A stretch of DNA of 64,000 bases from Diorhabda sublineata (GCF_026230105.1 NC_079474.1:33742294-33806293), one strand, 5' to 3'; shown: positions 25,101 to 37,120, counted from the stretch's first letter. Numbers and translations are program-made. The notes: generated by a model not told the origin, from the letters alone.

Positions 25101-27140
25101 AGGAGCTTTCTCACAAAATTTACGCCGACGAACAGAAATTCGTATAAAGAGGTTTTTTCGGAACTTGATGTTAGACTGTGAAGCCTAGACATGGACGTCA
25201 TCTCCTGGAGTTTTCTCACAAAATTTACGCCGACGAACAGAAATTTGAAGAAAAAGGCATTTTCGAAACTTGATGTTAGACTGTGAAGCCTAGATATGGA
25301 CGTCATCTCCTGGAGTTTTCTCACAAAATTTACGCCGACGAACAGAAATTCGCAAAAAGAGGTTTTTTCGGAACTTGATGTTAGACTATGGAGCCTAGAC
25401 ATGGACGTCATCTCCAGGAGCTTTCTCACAAAATTTACGCCGACGAACAGAAATTTGAAGAAAAAGGCATTTTCGAAACTTGATGTTAGACTGTGAAGCC
25501 TAGACATGGACGTCATCTCCAGGAGCTTTCTCACAAAATTTACGCCGACGAACAGAAATTCGCAAAAAGAGGTTTTTTCGGAACTTGATGTTAGACTATG
25601 GAGCCTAGACATGGACGACATCTCCTGGAGCTTTCTTACAAAATTTACGCCGACGAACAGAAATTCGTATAAAGAGGTTTTTTCGGAACTTGATGTTAGA
25701 CTATGGAGCCTAGACATGGACGTCATCTCCAGGAGCTTTCTCACAAAATTTACGCCGATGAACAGAAATTTGAAGAAAAAGGCATTTTCGAAACTTGATG
25801 TTAGACTGTGAAGCCTAGATATGGACGTCATCTCCTGGAGTTTTCTCACAAAATTTACGCCGACGAACAGAAATTCGCAAAAAGAGGTTTTTTCGGAACT
25901 TGATGTTAGACTATGGAGCCTAGACATGGACGTCATCTTCAAGAGCTTTCTCACAAAATTTACGCCGACGAACAGAAATTTGAAGAAAAAGGCATTTTCG
26001 AAACTTGATGTTAGACTGTGAAGCCTAGACATGGACGTCATCTCCTGGAGTTTTCTCACAAAATTTACGCCGACGAACAGAAATTTGAAGAAAAAGGCAT
26101 TTTCGAAACTTGATGTTAGACTGTGAAGCCTAGATATGGACGTCATCTCCTGGAGTTTTCTCACAAAATTTACGCCGACGAACAGAAATTCGCAAAAAGA
26201 GGTTTTTTCGGAACTTGATGTTAGACTATGGAGCCTAGACATGGACGTCATCTCCAGGAGCTTTCTCACAAAATTTACGCCGACGAACAGAAATTCGTAT
26301 AAAGAGGTTTTTTCGGAACTTGATGTTAGACTGTGAAGCCTAGACATGGACGTCATCTCCTGGAGTTTTCTCACAAAATTTACGCCGACGAACAGAAATT
26401 TGAAGAAAAAGGCATTTTCGAAACTTGATGTTAGACTGTGAAGCCTAGATATGGACGTCATCTCCTGGAGTTTTCTCACAAAATTTACGCCGACGAACAG
26501 AAATTCGCAAAAAGAGGTTTTTTCGGAACTTGATGTTAGACTATGGAGCCTAGACATGGACGTCATCTCCAGGAGCTTTCTCACAAAATTTACGCCGACG
26601 AACAGAAATTTGAAGAAAAAGGCATTTTCGAAACTTGATGTTAGACTGTGAAGCCTAGACATGGACGTCATCTCCTGGAGTTTTCTCACAAAATTTACGC
26701 CGACGAACAGAAATTCGCAAAAAGAGGTTTTTTCGGAACTTGATGTTAGACTATGGAGCCTAGACATGGACGTCATCTCCAGGAGCTTTCTCACAAAATT
26801 TACGCCGACGAACAGAAATTTGAAGAAAAAGGCATTTTCGAAACTTGATGTTAGACTGTGAAGCCTAGACATGGACGACATCTCCTGGAGTTTTCTTACA
26901 AAATTTACGCCGAGGAACAGAAATTCGTTAAAGACGCTTTTTCGAAACTTTATGTTAGACTATGGAGCCTAGACATGGACGACATCTCCTGGAGTTTTCT
27001 TACAAAATTTACGCCGACGAACAGAAATTTGAAGAAAAAAGCATTTTCGAAACTTGATGTTAGACTGTGAAGCCTAGACATGGACGTCATCTCCAGGAGC
27101 TTTTTTACAAAATTTACGCCGACGAACAGAAATTCGACAT
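22143..27140. repeat. 105-bp satellite array, about 47 monomers
   Basis: The monomer reads (plus strand) atggacgtcatctccaggag, then ctttcttacaaaatttacgc, cgacgaacagaaattcg, a variable part, and acttgatgttagac with tatggagcctagac. The period is exactly 105 bases almost throughout. Three main variants differ in the variable part: cgtataaagagg, cgcaaaaagagg and tgaagaaaaaggc. Because 105 is a multiple of three, reading frames run through many monomers on both strands: about 451 codons on plus from 22147 and about 991 codons on minus from 26881 to 23906. The plus frame is closed wherever the variant tgtgaagcc supplies TGA, single-base deletions at 23897 and 26929 shift frame, and variants change the encoded residues freely. 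I therefore treat it as noncoding satellite. The right end breaks off in a truncated monomer at about 27140. Confidence 0.95.
24351..26660. repeat. Higher-order repeat: two 1,155-bp units of 11 monomers each
   Basis: Monomers 24351-25505 and 25506-26660 match one for one in the same order of variants. By eye only three substitutions separate the two 1,155-base units: two in the first monomer (ctggagttttc versus caggagctttc) and one in the fifth (cttcagg versus cttcaag). Rare private changes such as gccgatgaac in the third monomer are present in both. Adjacent monomers within a unit differ far more. This shows a recent duplication of an 11-monomer block, as expected from unequal exchange. Confidence 0.9.
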
Positions 27141-27487
27141 GGACGTCATCTCCGAAAGATCCTCTATTTAATTCGGCTTGGGGAGACTTATTGCACAAAA
27201 TTCGTGCAAACGAACAGGAAATCTTCCTACAATATGACATACGATTTGAGAGACTCAAAAAACCGCTCTGATACGATTTTCTGTTCGTTATCACAACCAT
27301 TAAGGAAAAACCTCAGAAGAAGACGTTCATGACCGGGTAACTGTGCACCACAGGAATTCGGAGATGATCACAGAAATCAAACTTGTAATCAGCGACTCAA
27401 ATTACCTCGCGAAACTTCTGAGAATGAGTTTAACTAGACTTTCTAAGTTATAAGTTATCTATCGACAAGTTTTGAATATGTACCACA

Positions 27488-27510
27488 TATACACACACAC
27501 ACACACGCAC

Positions 27511-27577
<67 letters not shown>
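27488..27577. repeat. Compound microsatellite (AC)n then (TA)n
   Basis: An (AC) run of about 10 units is followed by an uninterrupted (TA) run from about 27511 to 27575. It lies between the satellite edge and the interrupted mariner. Confidence 0.95.
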
Positions 27578-27578
<1 letters not shown>

Positions 27579-28029
27579 CTATTTTTCAAAATAGATAAAT
27601 TTTTCGACATAATATTTTATATTTCGGGCTAAATATACCTAATTAAGTAATCGGAATTCATTTTTTCATATTTCAAACGTCTGGTGAAACTTTTTAAAAA
27701 TAGTGTTAATATTTTTTAATGTCGGGAATTTTAAAACGTCGTTTTTCAATTTTAAGTAGCTTATCGCCCCTCTTGTTTACATTTAGTGTAGAGCTAACTT
27801 TAGTCTGTGGTCTAAATTTAACGTAGAAACCACAGATGGATATCGCGGACTATATAACATACTCGAGATACAAACTAAATAGAAAAAATTAAATTAATGT
27901 TGATGTTATCGATTTTCTAACGAAGTTTTGAGATAAAAAAAAACAAAAACAAAAATTCATAATTGGATACCTAACCTAACCTAACCTCTCAACTTATTTT
28001 TGATCTGTAGGAATATAAAGAAATTATTG
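27578..28029. other. No gene recognised
   Basis: AT-rich DNA between the microsatellite and the mariner remnant. The only item noted is the CCTAA-type run at 27970-27989. Confidence 0.4.
27970..27989. repeat. Short interstitial TTAGG-type run
   Basis: The sequence cctaacctaacctaacct is three and a half copies of CCTAA, the complement of the common insect telomere unit TTAGG. Two-copy versions occur elsewhere in the window (about 40751, 47459, 54753, 56683). The run is too short to show a former telomere. Confidence 0.7.
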
Positions 28030-28103
28030 GATACCAAATGGTGCATGATCCATCAAATCGATGTTTTGACGTTTTTGTTTCGTTTTCTGCATTTGATTCC
28101 CCT

Positions 28104-28123
28104 GATTTGTATGAACAACTCTG
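28104..28123. repeat. Target-site duplication (partner at 29926-29945)
   Basis: gatttgtatgaacaactctg at 28104 and gatttgtatgaacaattctg at 29926 are a 20-base direct repeat with one mismatch. They flank the non-LTR element exactly and lie in mariner sequence that reads through when one copy and the insert are removed. Confidence 0.85.
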
Positions 28124-29925
28124 CCAGTGATATCGCTGGGTGGACTGTGTAACTCAGTGGTTTCATAGCCGGTCCCAAGCCCGTAGCAGGCGGATATAGA
28201 CATCTTCTATCAGACATTACACAACAGTCTTAGACGGTATACCCAATCATGACGAAATAATAATCTTAGGGGAGTTCAATGCAAGAATTGGCGTTGAACT
28301 TATTCCCGGTATCAAAAATCGATTTAACGAAGAAACAATCAATGAGATTTGTGAAAAAATGATACAGCTATGCATACACAATGAACTAAGAATTAATAAC
28401 ACCTTCTACCCACATAAACCACAACATAAATATACATTCGAAAACGCACGAGGACATAAAACAACTATAGATTACGTAATTACAAATAGAAATATCCATC
28501 CGACAAGAATACAGGACACTAGATCTTCAAGTTCTGCAAATGCAGGAACAAACCACCAGCTTGTAATGGCAAAAATGCGAACAACCATTCAACGTTCTTG
28601 TAACAAACCTATCGAAGAAGTAAGCAAATTGCTGCTAATAATATCCAAGAGACAGATGACATCGAAACAGTATGGACAAAACTAAGAACTAATATACTAC
28701 AACCAGCAGAAGAAGGACTATAAAAAAAGGGGGAAGAACAAATACAAAACCGTGGTTTAGACAAGAAGTCAAGATCCTAGCCGAAGAGAAAAGAAAATCG
28801 TACCTGCAATACAGATCCAATGCAACAACGTATAATGACTATAAAGCTGTAAGAAATAGAGTCAACGAAAATATTCGAAAAATTAAAAGAGATCAAAACA
28901 CAAAAATCGCGGCAAACGAATGGGAAATACATTTTGAAAAACTTTATAGTTCAACACAAGCTAACGTAATGGAATACAAAATAGGATTTCCTCCCTGCAT
29001 AAAATACAACAAATGATAACCAGGATAAAGAACAGAAAAGCCCCAGGCATCGACGAAATAACAAACGAAATAATCAAATATGGAGGCGACAAACTGTATG
29101 ATGAACTACAATCCCTCTTCAATAAACTTAAATAAACTAGTTCTGAAACTATTCACTAAAATCTTAGCAGAAGAAGTAATGTCTATCGGGATATGTGAAG
29201 AACAGCAAGGTTTCAGAAACAACAGATCTAAAAAAGCCATAGAGTTTAATAAGGCAGCCTTATTGCAGCTTCATTGATCTCACCCAAGCGTTTGATAGGA
29301 TACGCTTAACTGATGTTATAACTCTACTAAAAAAAAAAGGAACGTTCACCCCAATATAATAAGAGTTATCGAAAAACTCAACACCGATAATTATACCTTT
29401 GTGAAAACGGCAAACAAATTAGGCAATAAAATACCTGCGGCAACTGGTATCAGACAAGGAGGATAGCCTAAGCCCAATCCTATTCAATATGCTATGCTGA
29501 TGTCGCAGTAATAATCTCGGAAGACGAAAATAACCTACAGAAGCTTCTATATAAATTCCAACAAATAGCGAACACGTACAACATGCAAATATCCACAAAA
29601 AAAACAAAATCTCTACGATCAGAGTGTAGAACAAGTGATGTCCTTCAAATATCTAGGGACAAACATAACAAGCGATAGAAATCTAAAGAAAGAAGTAAAA
29701 GCACAAACAACGACGGTAGAAAGGAGCCGCAGAAGAGAATGGAGAGATCATGTTGACAGAATGCCAAATGAACGCAAAAATAGCAAAGGAAAAGAAACCA
29801 GACCTCCTGGACGACCACCTATAAGGTGGTATGAAAGTTGGTCCTCAGCATCCCAAACTACTCTTGGCAAACCCTTGATGAAAATACAGGACCTAGTCCT
29901 AACGTAAGAAGAAGAAGGAGAAGAA
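28124..29925 (+). mobile_element. Degenerate non-LTR retrotransposon (APE endonuclease plus RT), RTE/CFDP2-like
   Basis: The left part carries the phrase gccggtcccaagcccg, common near the 5' end of this insect element type. The endonuclease remnant (about 28235-28585) shows GEFNARIG, then HKYTFENARGHKTTIDYVIT and later TNHQLV, matching the catalytic blocks of an APE-type endonuclease. Reverse-transcriptase pieces follow: KAPGIDEITNEIIKYGGDKL near 29040, EEQQGFRNNRS near 29200, LTQAFDRIRLTDVI near 29280, a GIRQGG block near 29450 and SFKYLGTNITSD near 29640. The C-terminal block EWRDHVDRMPNERK and GRPPIRWYESW ends near 29850. The tail is a short GAA-rich run. Stops, frameshifts and a missing catalytic stretch show that it is dead. 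Twenty-base target duplications bound it. Confidence 0.88.
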
Positions 29926-30210
29926 GATTTGTATGAACAATTCTGGTAAACAAATTTCGGTATACCATTCAAAATTGATTGTTCTACGATGCTCCGATGA
30001 TTTTTGTTTGGATTTGATTCGTCTCGAAAGACCCATACAGTCGATTGTTGTTTAGTTTGAAGTTCATTTGCATAGATCCTTTTGACAACCAAATGTTCAT
30101 GAAATAATGAATGTATGCGAATGGAGCTAATGCCCAAATATCTCACAGTATGTCACATGCCGATCAGTTTAGGTACAACAGTCGATTTTGGACGACCGAA
30201 ACGAGTTGAT

Positions 30211-32205
30211 TGGCACAATCCTGTTGGTTTAATCCAAGCTTTACCAAATATTTATTCAGTAAAAATGAAAGAATTCCACCAGAATATCCGCCTCTTTGCA
30301 GTTATGAGTGGCAGATACTCCAATTTTAGTGGGACTTCGATAAGAAGTATCCCAAATATGACAAATTTCAACCGGGATTTTGAAATATTAACGTAGTTAA
30401 TATGTAGACCCAAAGAATATTCCCTAGTTGAATAAGGGTAGTTTTATTTAGACATTTGCTTACCAAGAAAGAGCTTGGACTTCATTCGTATTGTCTTGAG
30501 GGGATGTTTGAGCAACAATATGAATACAAATTAAGAACAGCTAGATGATTAAATTAAAAATTATTTACTTTATATATATGAGGAATGACCAGGGTCCAGA
30601 AATTATACTGAAGAAAACCTCCAAAAGGTAGCAGCAGGTCGTTAGGACCAGCAGGTCCTGAAAATGATATACGAAAACTTTTATGATCCCAAATTCTACA
30701 ACGGAAGCTTCTCGGAAGAAATTTGAACCCAGTTGATCACCAAGAGTTGTGTTGGACGAGGAAGAGGACACCATTACGGATACCAACAGTCCCAGTGGCT
30801 GGTTTGACTGGAACTTGAGGTATTTCAAAATCCTGCTCCCACATCTCAACAGACTAAAATAATGTGAAAATTTTTGTTCTTTTCTAGTTTATTTCGTAAA
30901 GTATCTTCTCTGTTTTGCACGTCAACAACCCAGTCTATTTGCTATTTCTCAAATTGACTAGATAATTACCATTTTACAAGAAAATGGCGAACGGAAACTC
31001 AACATATCTTTTATTCTATTAGGTTCCACGAATTTTAATTATCATCCATTGTATTTGTATAAATTTACATTAACATAAACGACCATAACTTAGTCGTTAA
31101 ATTCCGAACAAACAAAAAAATTTCCAACTCGGCAGTAATAAACAGCGCACTAACTAATTTAACCAACAGCCGGTCTGAGTGCTCGACAGAGATATAGATT
31201 TTCCAAACATGCCTGTGTAAATCCGGCTTCCCTGCTTCTTCTCCGCCCCCCTAACTTCTCTTTCCTATCGTAATAACAGCACTGGGAACTAGAGGTGGGC
31301 GCGACATATTAAAAGCTATCGATATTTATTTGGCAAATAATATTACAAATAAGTGTAAAAGCTGATACTAACAGTTTCGTTGATAAATACGTAGCGCGTT
31401 TCATGAGTTCTTAACCTAACATAAAATGAAATTGTTCTTCTATTTCCACACTAAAGCGGAACACAGAATGAACGCTCTAAGACGATCGTAAATGTCAAGG
31501 ATAGCTCAATTTATACAGAATTTGTGATAATGTACACAATGATCAAGCTTTTAATCGAAATTAATCGACTTTTCACGCGCTGAACCTCAAAAACATAACC
31601 TCACTTTTCTAATATAGTTTGTAGTTACAAATATCCTGAAAAATGACTTATTTTAGTAAAAAACTTATAGAATCTGTGAATTTGTATGTGCTATATGTAT
31701 TTATACAACAAACAGTCAGCTGGGTTATGAGAAAACTAAAATTTTGCAGAATATAGGGAATCATTTTCCAATTTGAAAATTCCGTGACTACTGATCATTA
31801 ACTTTCTGATCTAATCGATAATCGTTTTCTTATTGAATGTTTTGTTGATGCTCTGTTAAATAAGTTAATCATATGAGCCCTGATTCATTCATCTGTGTCT
31901 AGAAAATTCGTCTGGATCTATTTCGTTTATTTCAACATATATTGTAGTAAAGTAACTGTTCAAATTGAGGGATTTATTTCTTAACACATTTCGTACAGTA
32001 AATTAAGTATATAAATAATTCAAAATCGTTCAAATTTGCTTATATAAGTTCATGCATTTTTAAGGTTATGTCTATTGGGGGTCATGTTCGCGTTCATTTT
32101 ATGCACCGTTTAAGGTTCTTTAAATATAAGGGTGTTCCGATAAATCCGCATAAATTTTAATTTTTTTATTCTAAACGAGCAAAATATAGTTCAAAAATCA
32201 AGAAA
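30211..32205. other. No gene recognised
   Basis: A GC-richer piece at about 30570-30850 and another at about 31140-31330 stand out. The second contains gtgtaaatccggcttccctg and a tatcgata site of DREF type near 31318. Neither matches a family I know. The second could be a promoter or a dispersed repeat. Confidence 0.35.
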
Positions 32206-32454
32206 ATGGAAGGTTTGGCGAATAATAAAATTTATTATTATGAGAAAAACGAAGAATTGAATTCAGAAATGTATTTCGAAAAAATCTTAAAGTTCAACTC
32301 GAAAATATTGATGTTGTTGGCGATATCTTCAGCATACGTTTATCCCTCTGGAAATTTTGTGCTTTGGTCAGATATGGCAACAGCTCATAATTACAGGGTT
32401 TTGTTCCTACTTATTTCAAGTATTTGGATGATGATATTATCTATTATTGGTTGA
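32206..32454 (+). CDS. Possible small membrane protein, 82 residues
   Basis: I do not recognise this protein. The ATG has a favourable context (aagaaaATGG). The frame encodes a charged N-terminal third (YYYEKNEELNSEMYFEKIL) followed by two hydrophobic segments, about residues 34-54 (ILMLLAISSAYVYPSG) and 63-82 (RVLFLLISSIWMMILSII). That makes a plausible two-pass membrane protein ending in TGA. No introns are needed. It stands alone, and in AT-rich DNA an open frame of this size can arise by chance. The ordered charge and hydrophobic pattern is the only support. Confidence 0.3.
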   Translation: MEGLANNKIYYYEKNEELNSEMYFEKILKFNSKILMLLAISSAYVYPSGNFVLWSDMATAHNYRVLFLLISSIWMMILSIIG

Positions 32455-33879
32455 AAATACGTTATTTAACCATAGTTTTAGCTAATTCAACAGCTAAATA
32501 TCAAAAATCAATCAGAAGAAACCTGAAAACTCGAAACATAGGTCCATATTTTTAAAATTATCAGTCCTTTTGGTACGATTTAACATTCCAAACTTTAGCT
32601 ATCATACAAAAGATTCCTAAATAGAAAGAGACCATCCTGATAATATAATAAAGTTATTTGGATCATATTCCAACTTAAAGAATAGCTAGTATCCTAATAC
32701 ATCATGATTTTTTCGAGAAATTTCACGAAAAGTATAAGTAAGTAAATACCTTATAGCATTTTCTTATGATTTGTGCTGTCAAATGTCAAATACTTGCACC
32801 TCGTAAAGCGTAGAACACAAAACTTTTTCTGTTGTGTAGACGCCATTTTGATAATTACCGAGCTTAGTTTGATAGAATCACGTTACGACTTTTTTCAATG
32901 TTTTATTTTTGTTTAAATATTGAATTTTCAATAATTTATTTTTAATATACAGTTCCAAAATAACTGTGTCGACTTATATCTCTAGACCTAATAGCAGCAC
33001 AAAGAGAACCTGTTTCAAGTCACGCAACGTTATCATTTACCACGTTGCCAAGTCGTACCCTGTAAAACGCCGTGTATTTTTGTTTTATTTCCGGAGGTAG
33101 TGAGAAATAAGTAGCATGGCTTATCACGGCGTGCTGTTTTCGGTTTTTTGTTTGCTTAATCGGATACAAAACTCGAAAACAATCGCTGTGACGTCACAAG
33201 ATGAATATAAAGGTGACATACTTTGTTATTGTTTAAATTAACTCAGTAATTTTATTTGTTTGATCCGAGACGAAAAAATACGTTGTTGTCATGTTATTTT
33301 TAGAAATAAATGAAAAAAAAGAATCGACGTTTCGATAGATATGAAAGTGATGTAAAAATTTATTGAAACATGTTAGTTTAGCGTTTTAAAGACAGTAGAA
33401 TCCATTTATCGACTTCTCCGAGGTCGGAAATTAGTACTTAAAGTTCTGCTTGTTAAATTTGATTCACCATGTAGTCAAATTTGACTCGAAATCACAAAAA
33501 AAAATTATATTTCCACGTATTTTAATACATATCTTTATTATAGTGGTCAAGAGGAGGCAATACAAACATGTCAAGTGTATTTTTTATTTTCCAAAATAGG
33601 GAAAGTCACAAGTAGCAAAATCTGGAGAAAACTATGGCTGAGCAATAACTCTTGTTTCGTGTTTGTCACTATCATACTGTAATGTGTAATTTCCTTGACG
33701 ATTTCTGATAAATTTTCCGGAAAACTGTCTGTATGAGATTGGAAATAGTATAAAGGAGAAGAAGAGGATGGCACGGGAAAGCCCTTAGAGAAATGAGAAG
33801 ACATAAACACAAGATATAGTACTTTACAAAATTTCTGAAGGGACACGGCATGTTCAGCACGTTTACTAACAAAATAAAG
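32455..33879. other. No gene recognised
   Basis: AT-rich with a modestly GC-richer patch near 32960-33200. No domain, repeat array or RNA gene was recognised. Confidence 0.4.
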
Positions 33880-34140
33880 AAGAAAAATGACGATTCATGC
33901 ACCATTTATGCATTTTTTTGCACCAATCGATTCGAACCCAAGTCTTCTTGACAGAATGTATGCCTCAATTTCACTGTATGTCACATGACGATCTTGTAAT
34001 ATCAGTTTTCGATGTTTTCTGGCACAACAGCAAATAGCAATCGTCTGACGATACGTTCACCATTAAAAATGTCAATTTTTATGACAGCAATGTCATATTT
34101 GACATATTTACTTCATTGTTGCCATATCTCAGTATGGTTC
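33880..34140 (-). mobile_element. Mariner-derived remnant, inverted copy of the 55.3 kb MITE family
   Basis: From about 34045 the sequence (accattaaaaatgtcaattt, atgtcatatttgacatattt, acttcattgttgccatatct) is the reverse complement of 55300-55380, with modest divergence. The part nearer 33950 (gtatgtcacatgacgatc) resembles the mariner at about 30140 (gtatgtcacatgccgatc). The terminal repeat is not preserved. It is an internally deleted mariner relative. Confidence 0.65.
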
Positions 34141-34989
34141 AATTTGAATTTTTTCCCATAAATTTACATTTTTTTTATCGTCTTTGACGAGTTTTTTGTA
34201 CAGGATTTTTTTGAAAGGACTAATAAAACCAAAAATAATTTCGATAATATCAATATATTCAGATACATATACATTATTCTACACGAAAGTGAAATTTATT
34301 TCATATATTTTTATTTTCAAAAATTTTGTTTGTAAAAATTGTACTTTTCCACTAACGGTAGCCATATTCTAAAAATTGGTTTTTACCAAATTATAAATGA
34401 GGTGAGGATAACTAATAATATCTATTTTTTTTATACAAATTTTGGTTACGTACATCGTGGCTCTAGATAACTCAAAAGAAAATATTCAACCATTAAAAAT
34501 TGAGAAAATAACAGACAAAAAAATATTTTTTCATTACAAATATATTGTTCCATAAAACACATTTTATTACAGTACACCCTGTATATCATTATTTATAACA
34601 TTTTAATATTTAGTGTATTTTCTTTTGGTTATATTTAATACAGGGTGGTCTAACAGAAGCACGGCTACGTAAATATTTTGACACAATGATATTTTTGGAT
34701 TTTGTTTGGCCACACTATGAATCTACATAAAATTTGAATCTACTTTTTAATAAAATTATATTAAAAACACATTAAAATATGTACAATATTGTTATGTACA
34801 CGTTTGAAAATAAACAACATAACAACAACAATGAAACTGAATCCATAATAAAATTTGAAAAACTCAAATAGTACAAAGTCTTGAGGCAAAGTGTATCGCT
34901 TACTAAAATAGTAAAAAAACACTTTAAAAATAAGGAACTTACTATACAGACTGATAAACTTAATAAGAATAATCAAAATACAAAACAAT
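34141..34989. other. No gene; scattered ACACCCTGTATA-type motifs
   Basis: acaccctgtatatc at about 34573 and acagggtggtc at about 34641 are opposed copies of a motif that recurs in this window and in the 152-bp array. They might be ends of a small palindromic element of about 80 bases, but the flanks do not prove it. Confidence 0.35.
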
Positions 34990-35760
34990 AGGAAATTTTG
35001 AAATATTTTTTGGTTTAATTCAAAACATCGATTGATAGTTATGGACCAAATTGCATATATAACACATTTATTGTAATTTAAGAAATGTATCGACAATTAT
35101 GGACCAAATTACACTGGTGAAACATATTAAATTATTATTTGTTTCAATCTACAGGGTGTTTTTTTGACAGTTATGAACAAACTTGTATTTGTAATTAGTT
35201 TTAAATATTTTCTTTTTCTCTTACGAGATATATTGATAGTTATGGACCAAATTACACCGAAAGAACATTTTAAATAATTAGTTGTTTGAATCTACAGGGT
35301 ATTTCAAAAGTTATATTCCAAACTGTTCTCTTAGAATGTATTACATTCTTATTGAACTCATAGAACATTTGAAATCATCATTTACGGGGTATTTAAAAAG
35401 TTATGGACCAAATTATATAATCTAATTGTTATTTATTTCAATTTACAAGTTGTTTCGACAATTATGGACCAAATTGCACTCGTAGAACATTTTAAATAGT
35501 CATTTGTCTCAATATACAGGGTTTTCTTTAAAGTCATGGATGAAATTATTCTCGTACAACATTTTTTCTTATTATTTGTTTTAATCTACAGGGTGTTCTG
35601 AAAGTTATGAACGAACTTGTATTCGTAGAATAGTTTTTTTTTTCAATTTACGAGATATATCAACAGTTATGTACCAAATTGTGCTCGTAGAACATTTGAA
35701 ATCATCGTAAGTTTCAATCTACAGGGTATTTAAAAAGTTATGAGTTCAGATTATAAAATA
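34990..35760. repeat. Degenerate tandem repeat, about 11 units of 60-75 bp
   Basis: The phrase agttatggaccaaattgcac, or a close variant, recurs near 35036, 35096, 35171, 35237, 35302, 35399, 35462, 35535, 35604, 35667 and 35738. Most units continue with cgtagaacattttaaat and a version of tttcaatctacagggt. Lengths and sequence vary, so the array is old. No reading frame is maintained. Confidence 0.75.
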
Positions 35761-36899
35761 ATAGCTTTTGCACTACAATAGGTATATATATGATCTTTTT
35801 TTATATACAAGGTGTGTAATTTGAAAAATTAGAAACGTATTTCTTGTTAAACTTGAATCATTTTCAAGGAAATTAAATCAGGGATGTTATTTATAATGAG
35901 AAACGTGAATATATTATAATCAGAAATCGTTAATTTGAACATTCTAATAAATTTTAATTATCTGGAAAACAAATACTGACATTTTAAGTAAGAGAAACGT
36001 TATTCTACGAAAAATTGTAAATTAAATAAGAAAACATGATGAAGACAATCTAAAGAAGTCTTATACCAAATTAATTTAGTTAGGTAAGAAAAAAAATGAT
36101 TTTCATTAAGAATTTTTCAATTGGATCAATTAAAGAAGAAATAAATTCATATGTCAGCCACTCATTGACATTGTTTGCATAAATTAAATTTGGTTCATAA
36201 CAATTATAAGATCGTTGTTTACGACTCACCTCGTAAATAAATGGAACAACGACTTTTTTTCTGATAAATATATGATTAAAACAAAAAATATTTCTTTTCA
36301 TAAGACATCACAACAGATTAAAAATTGTAGAATTGACATTAAATTAGCCGTCAACAAACTGAATTAGTACACAGTTTAAACACTAAAATCGCTTGATCAT
36401 AAGATAAAATTTCACACAAACATACATAGTTAAAAGGGGTACCTAGTTCTGAAGTGGAACATCGATAATAAAACCGGTTACATATTTACAGATTTCTTAA
36501 ACTTGGTAAATAACCGTTTAGCGCACGCGCGTCAGGTAGCTACAGACGTCATTATGGAACCACACGATCTAGTCTACATTTATAAATTCCGCCACCTTTC
36601 GACAAAACCGCCGACTACGAAGTTCGTGCAGTAAAATTTGACATTTATAGTCAAATCATTGTTGTTTAAGGTGAAGACACTTTGAGTGCTGGTATTATTT
36701 GAGAAAAGAAGATGACTAGATCCAGATAATCAATATTTCGCGAGCAAAAAAACAATAATTGTGTATAGGAATGAGTCCTGAGTGCTAACCATAAAGAATC
36801 CCGAAAAAATTGAAGTATGGGAAAAGGAAATACTTAGGGGGATCATGAAGAAGATTCGGAAGAAATATCATAATGCCCTACAAGCAACAAAAGTCCAGT
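35761..36899. other. No gene recognised
   Basis: A GC-richer stretch at about 36510-36690 has a TATA-like word (tttataaatt) near 36577. It may be a promoter or the 5' end of a retroelement, since a non-LTR fragment follows. The assignment is open. Confidence 0.35.
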
Positions 36900-37120
36900 T
36901 GCAGTTTCTAGAATCCAGCAGACACGTTTAAACGACTTCCAAACGTGACTGAGCAAATGGATTTCGATACAAACGAAAAGAAATCCTTTCAAGTGATCTT
37001 CAATCTAAGAAAAGACCAGTGCCCTTCTGTTTATATGAACAAAGTACTACTAACACCAAATACTTAGGTTTGCATCTAGACACACGACTCACATGGAGAG
37101 ACCATAAAGGATCAAATTAG
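36900..37120 (+). mobile_element. Jockey-type non-LTR retrotransposon fragment (post-RT region)
   Basis: One frame reads VIFNLRKDQCPSVYMNKV. After a small deletion, another reads NTKYLGLHLDTRLTWRDH. Both belong to the segment after the catalytic RT core of Jockey-clade elements, where T-K-Y-L-G-x-x-L-D and L-T-W are characteristic. Upstream words (TRLNDFQT, LSKWIS) fit the preceding helix. The fragment is frameshifted and truncated. Confidence 0.7.

Larger units (their letters stand above)
28030..30210 (-). mobile_element. Irritans-like mariner remnant, split by a retrotransposon
   Basis: Read on minus, 30210-29926 shows GRPKSTVV, then LGISSIRIHSLFHEHL, then, after an internal deletion, KQQSTVWVFRDESNPNK. 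These are the helix-turn-helix and mid-transposase blocks of irritans-type mariners. The element resumes beyond the insertion at about 28060, where NIDLMDHAPFGIQ corresponds to the block normally followed by the PPYSPDL motif. Frameshifts, deletions and stops make it inactive. The non-LTR element at 28124-29925 lies inside it, so the mariner is older. Confidence 0.8.

Noticed and set aside
23906..26881. 991-codon minus-strand reading frame that looks like a repeat protein
   Set aside because: It lies wholly in the 105-bp satellite. The open frame follows from a period divisible by three and few stop-like words; variants alter residues freely, and no promoter or unique flanking exon is seen.
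27970..27989. Interstitial telomere from TTAGG-like repeats
   Set aside because: Only three and a half units. Two-copy versions are scattered across the window, so it is not evidence of a telomere fusion.
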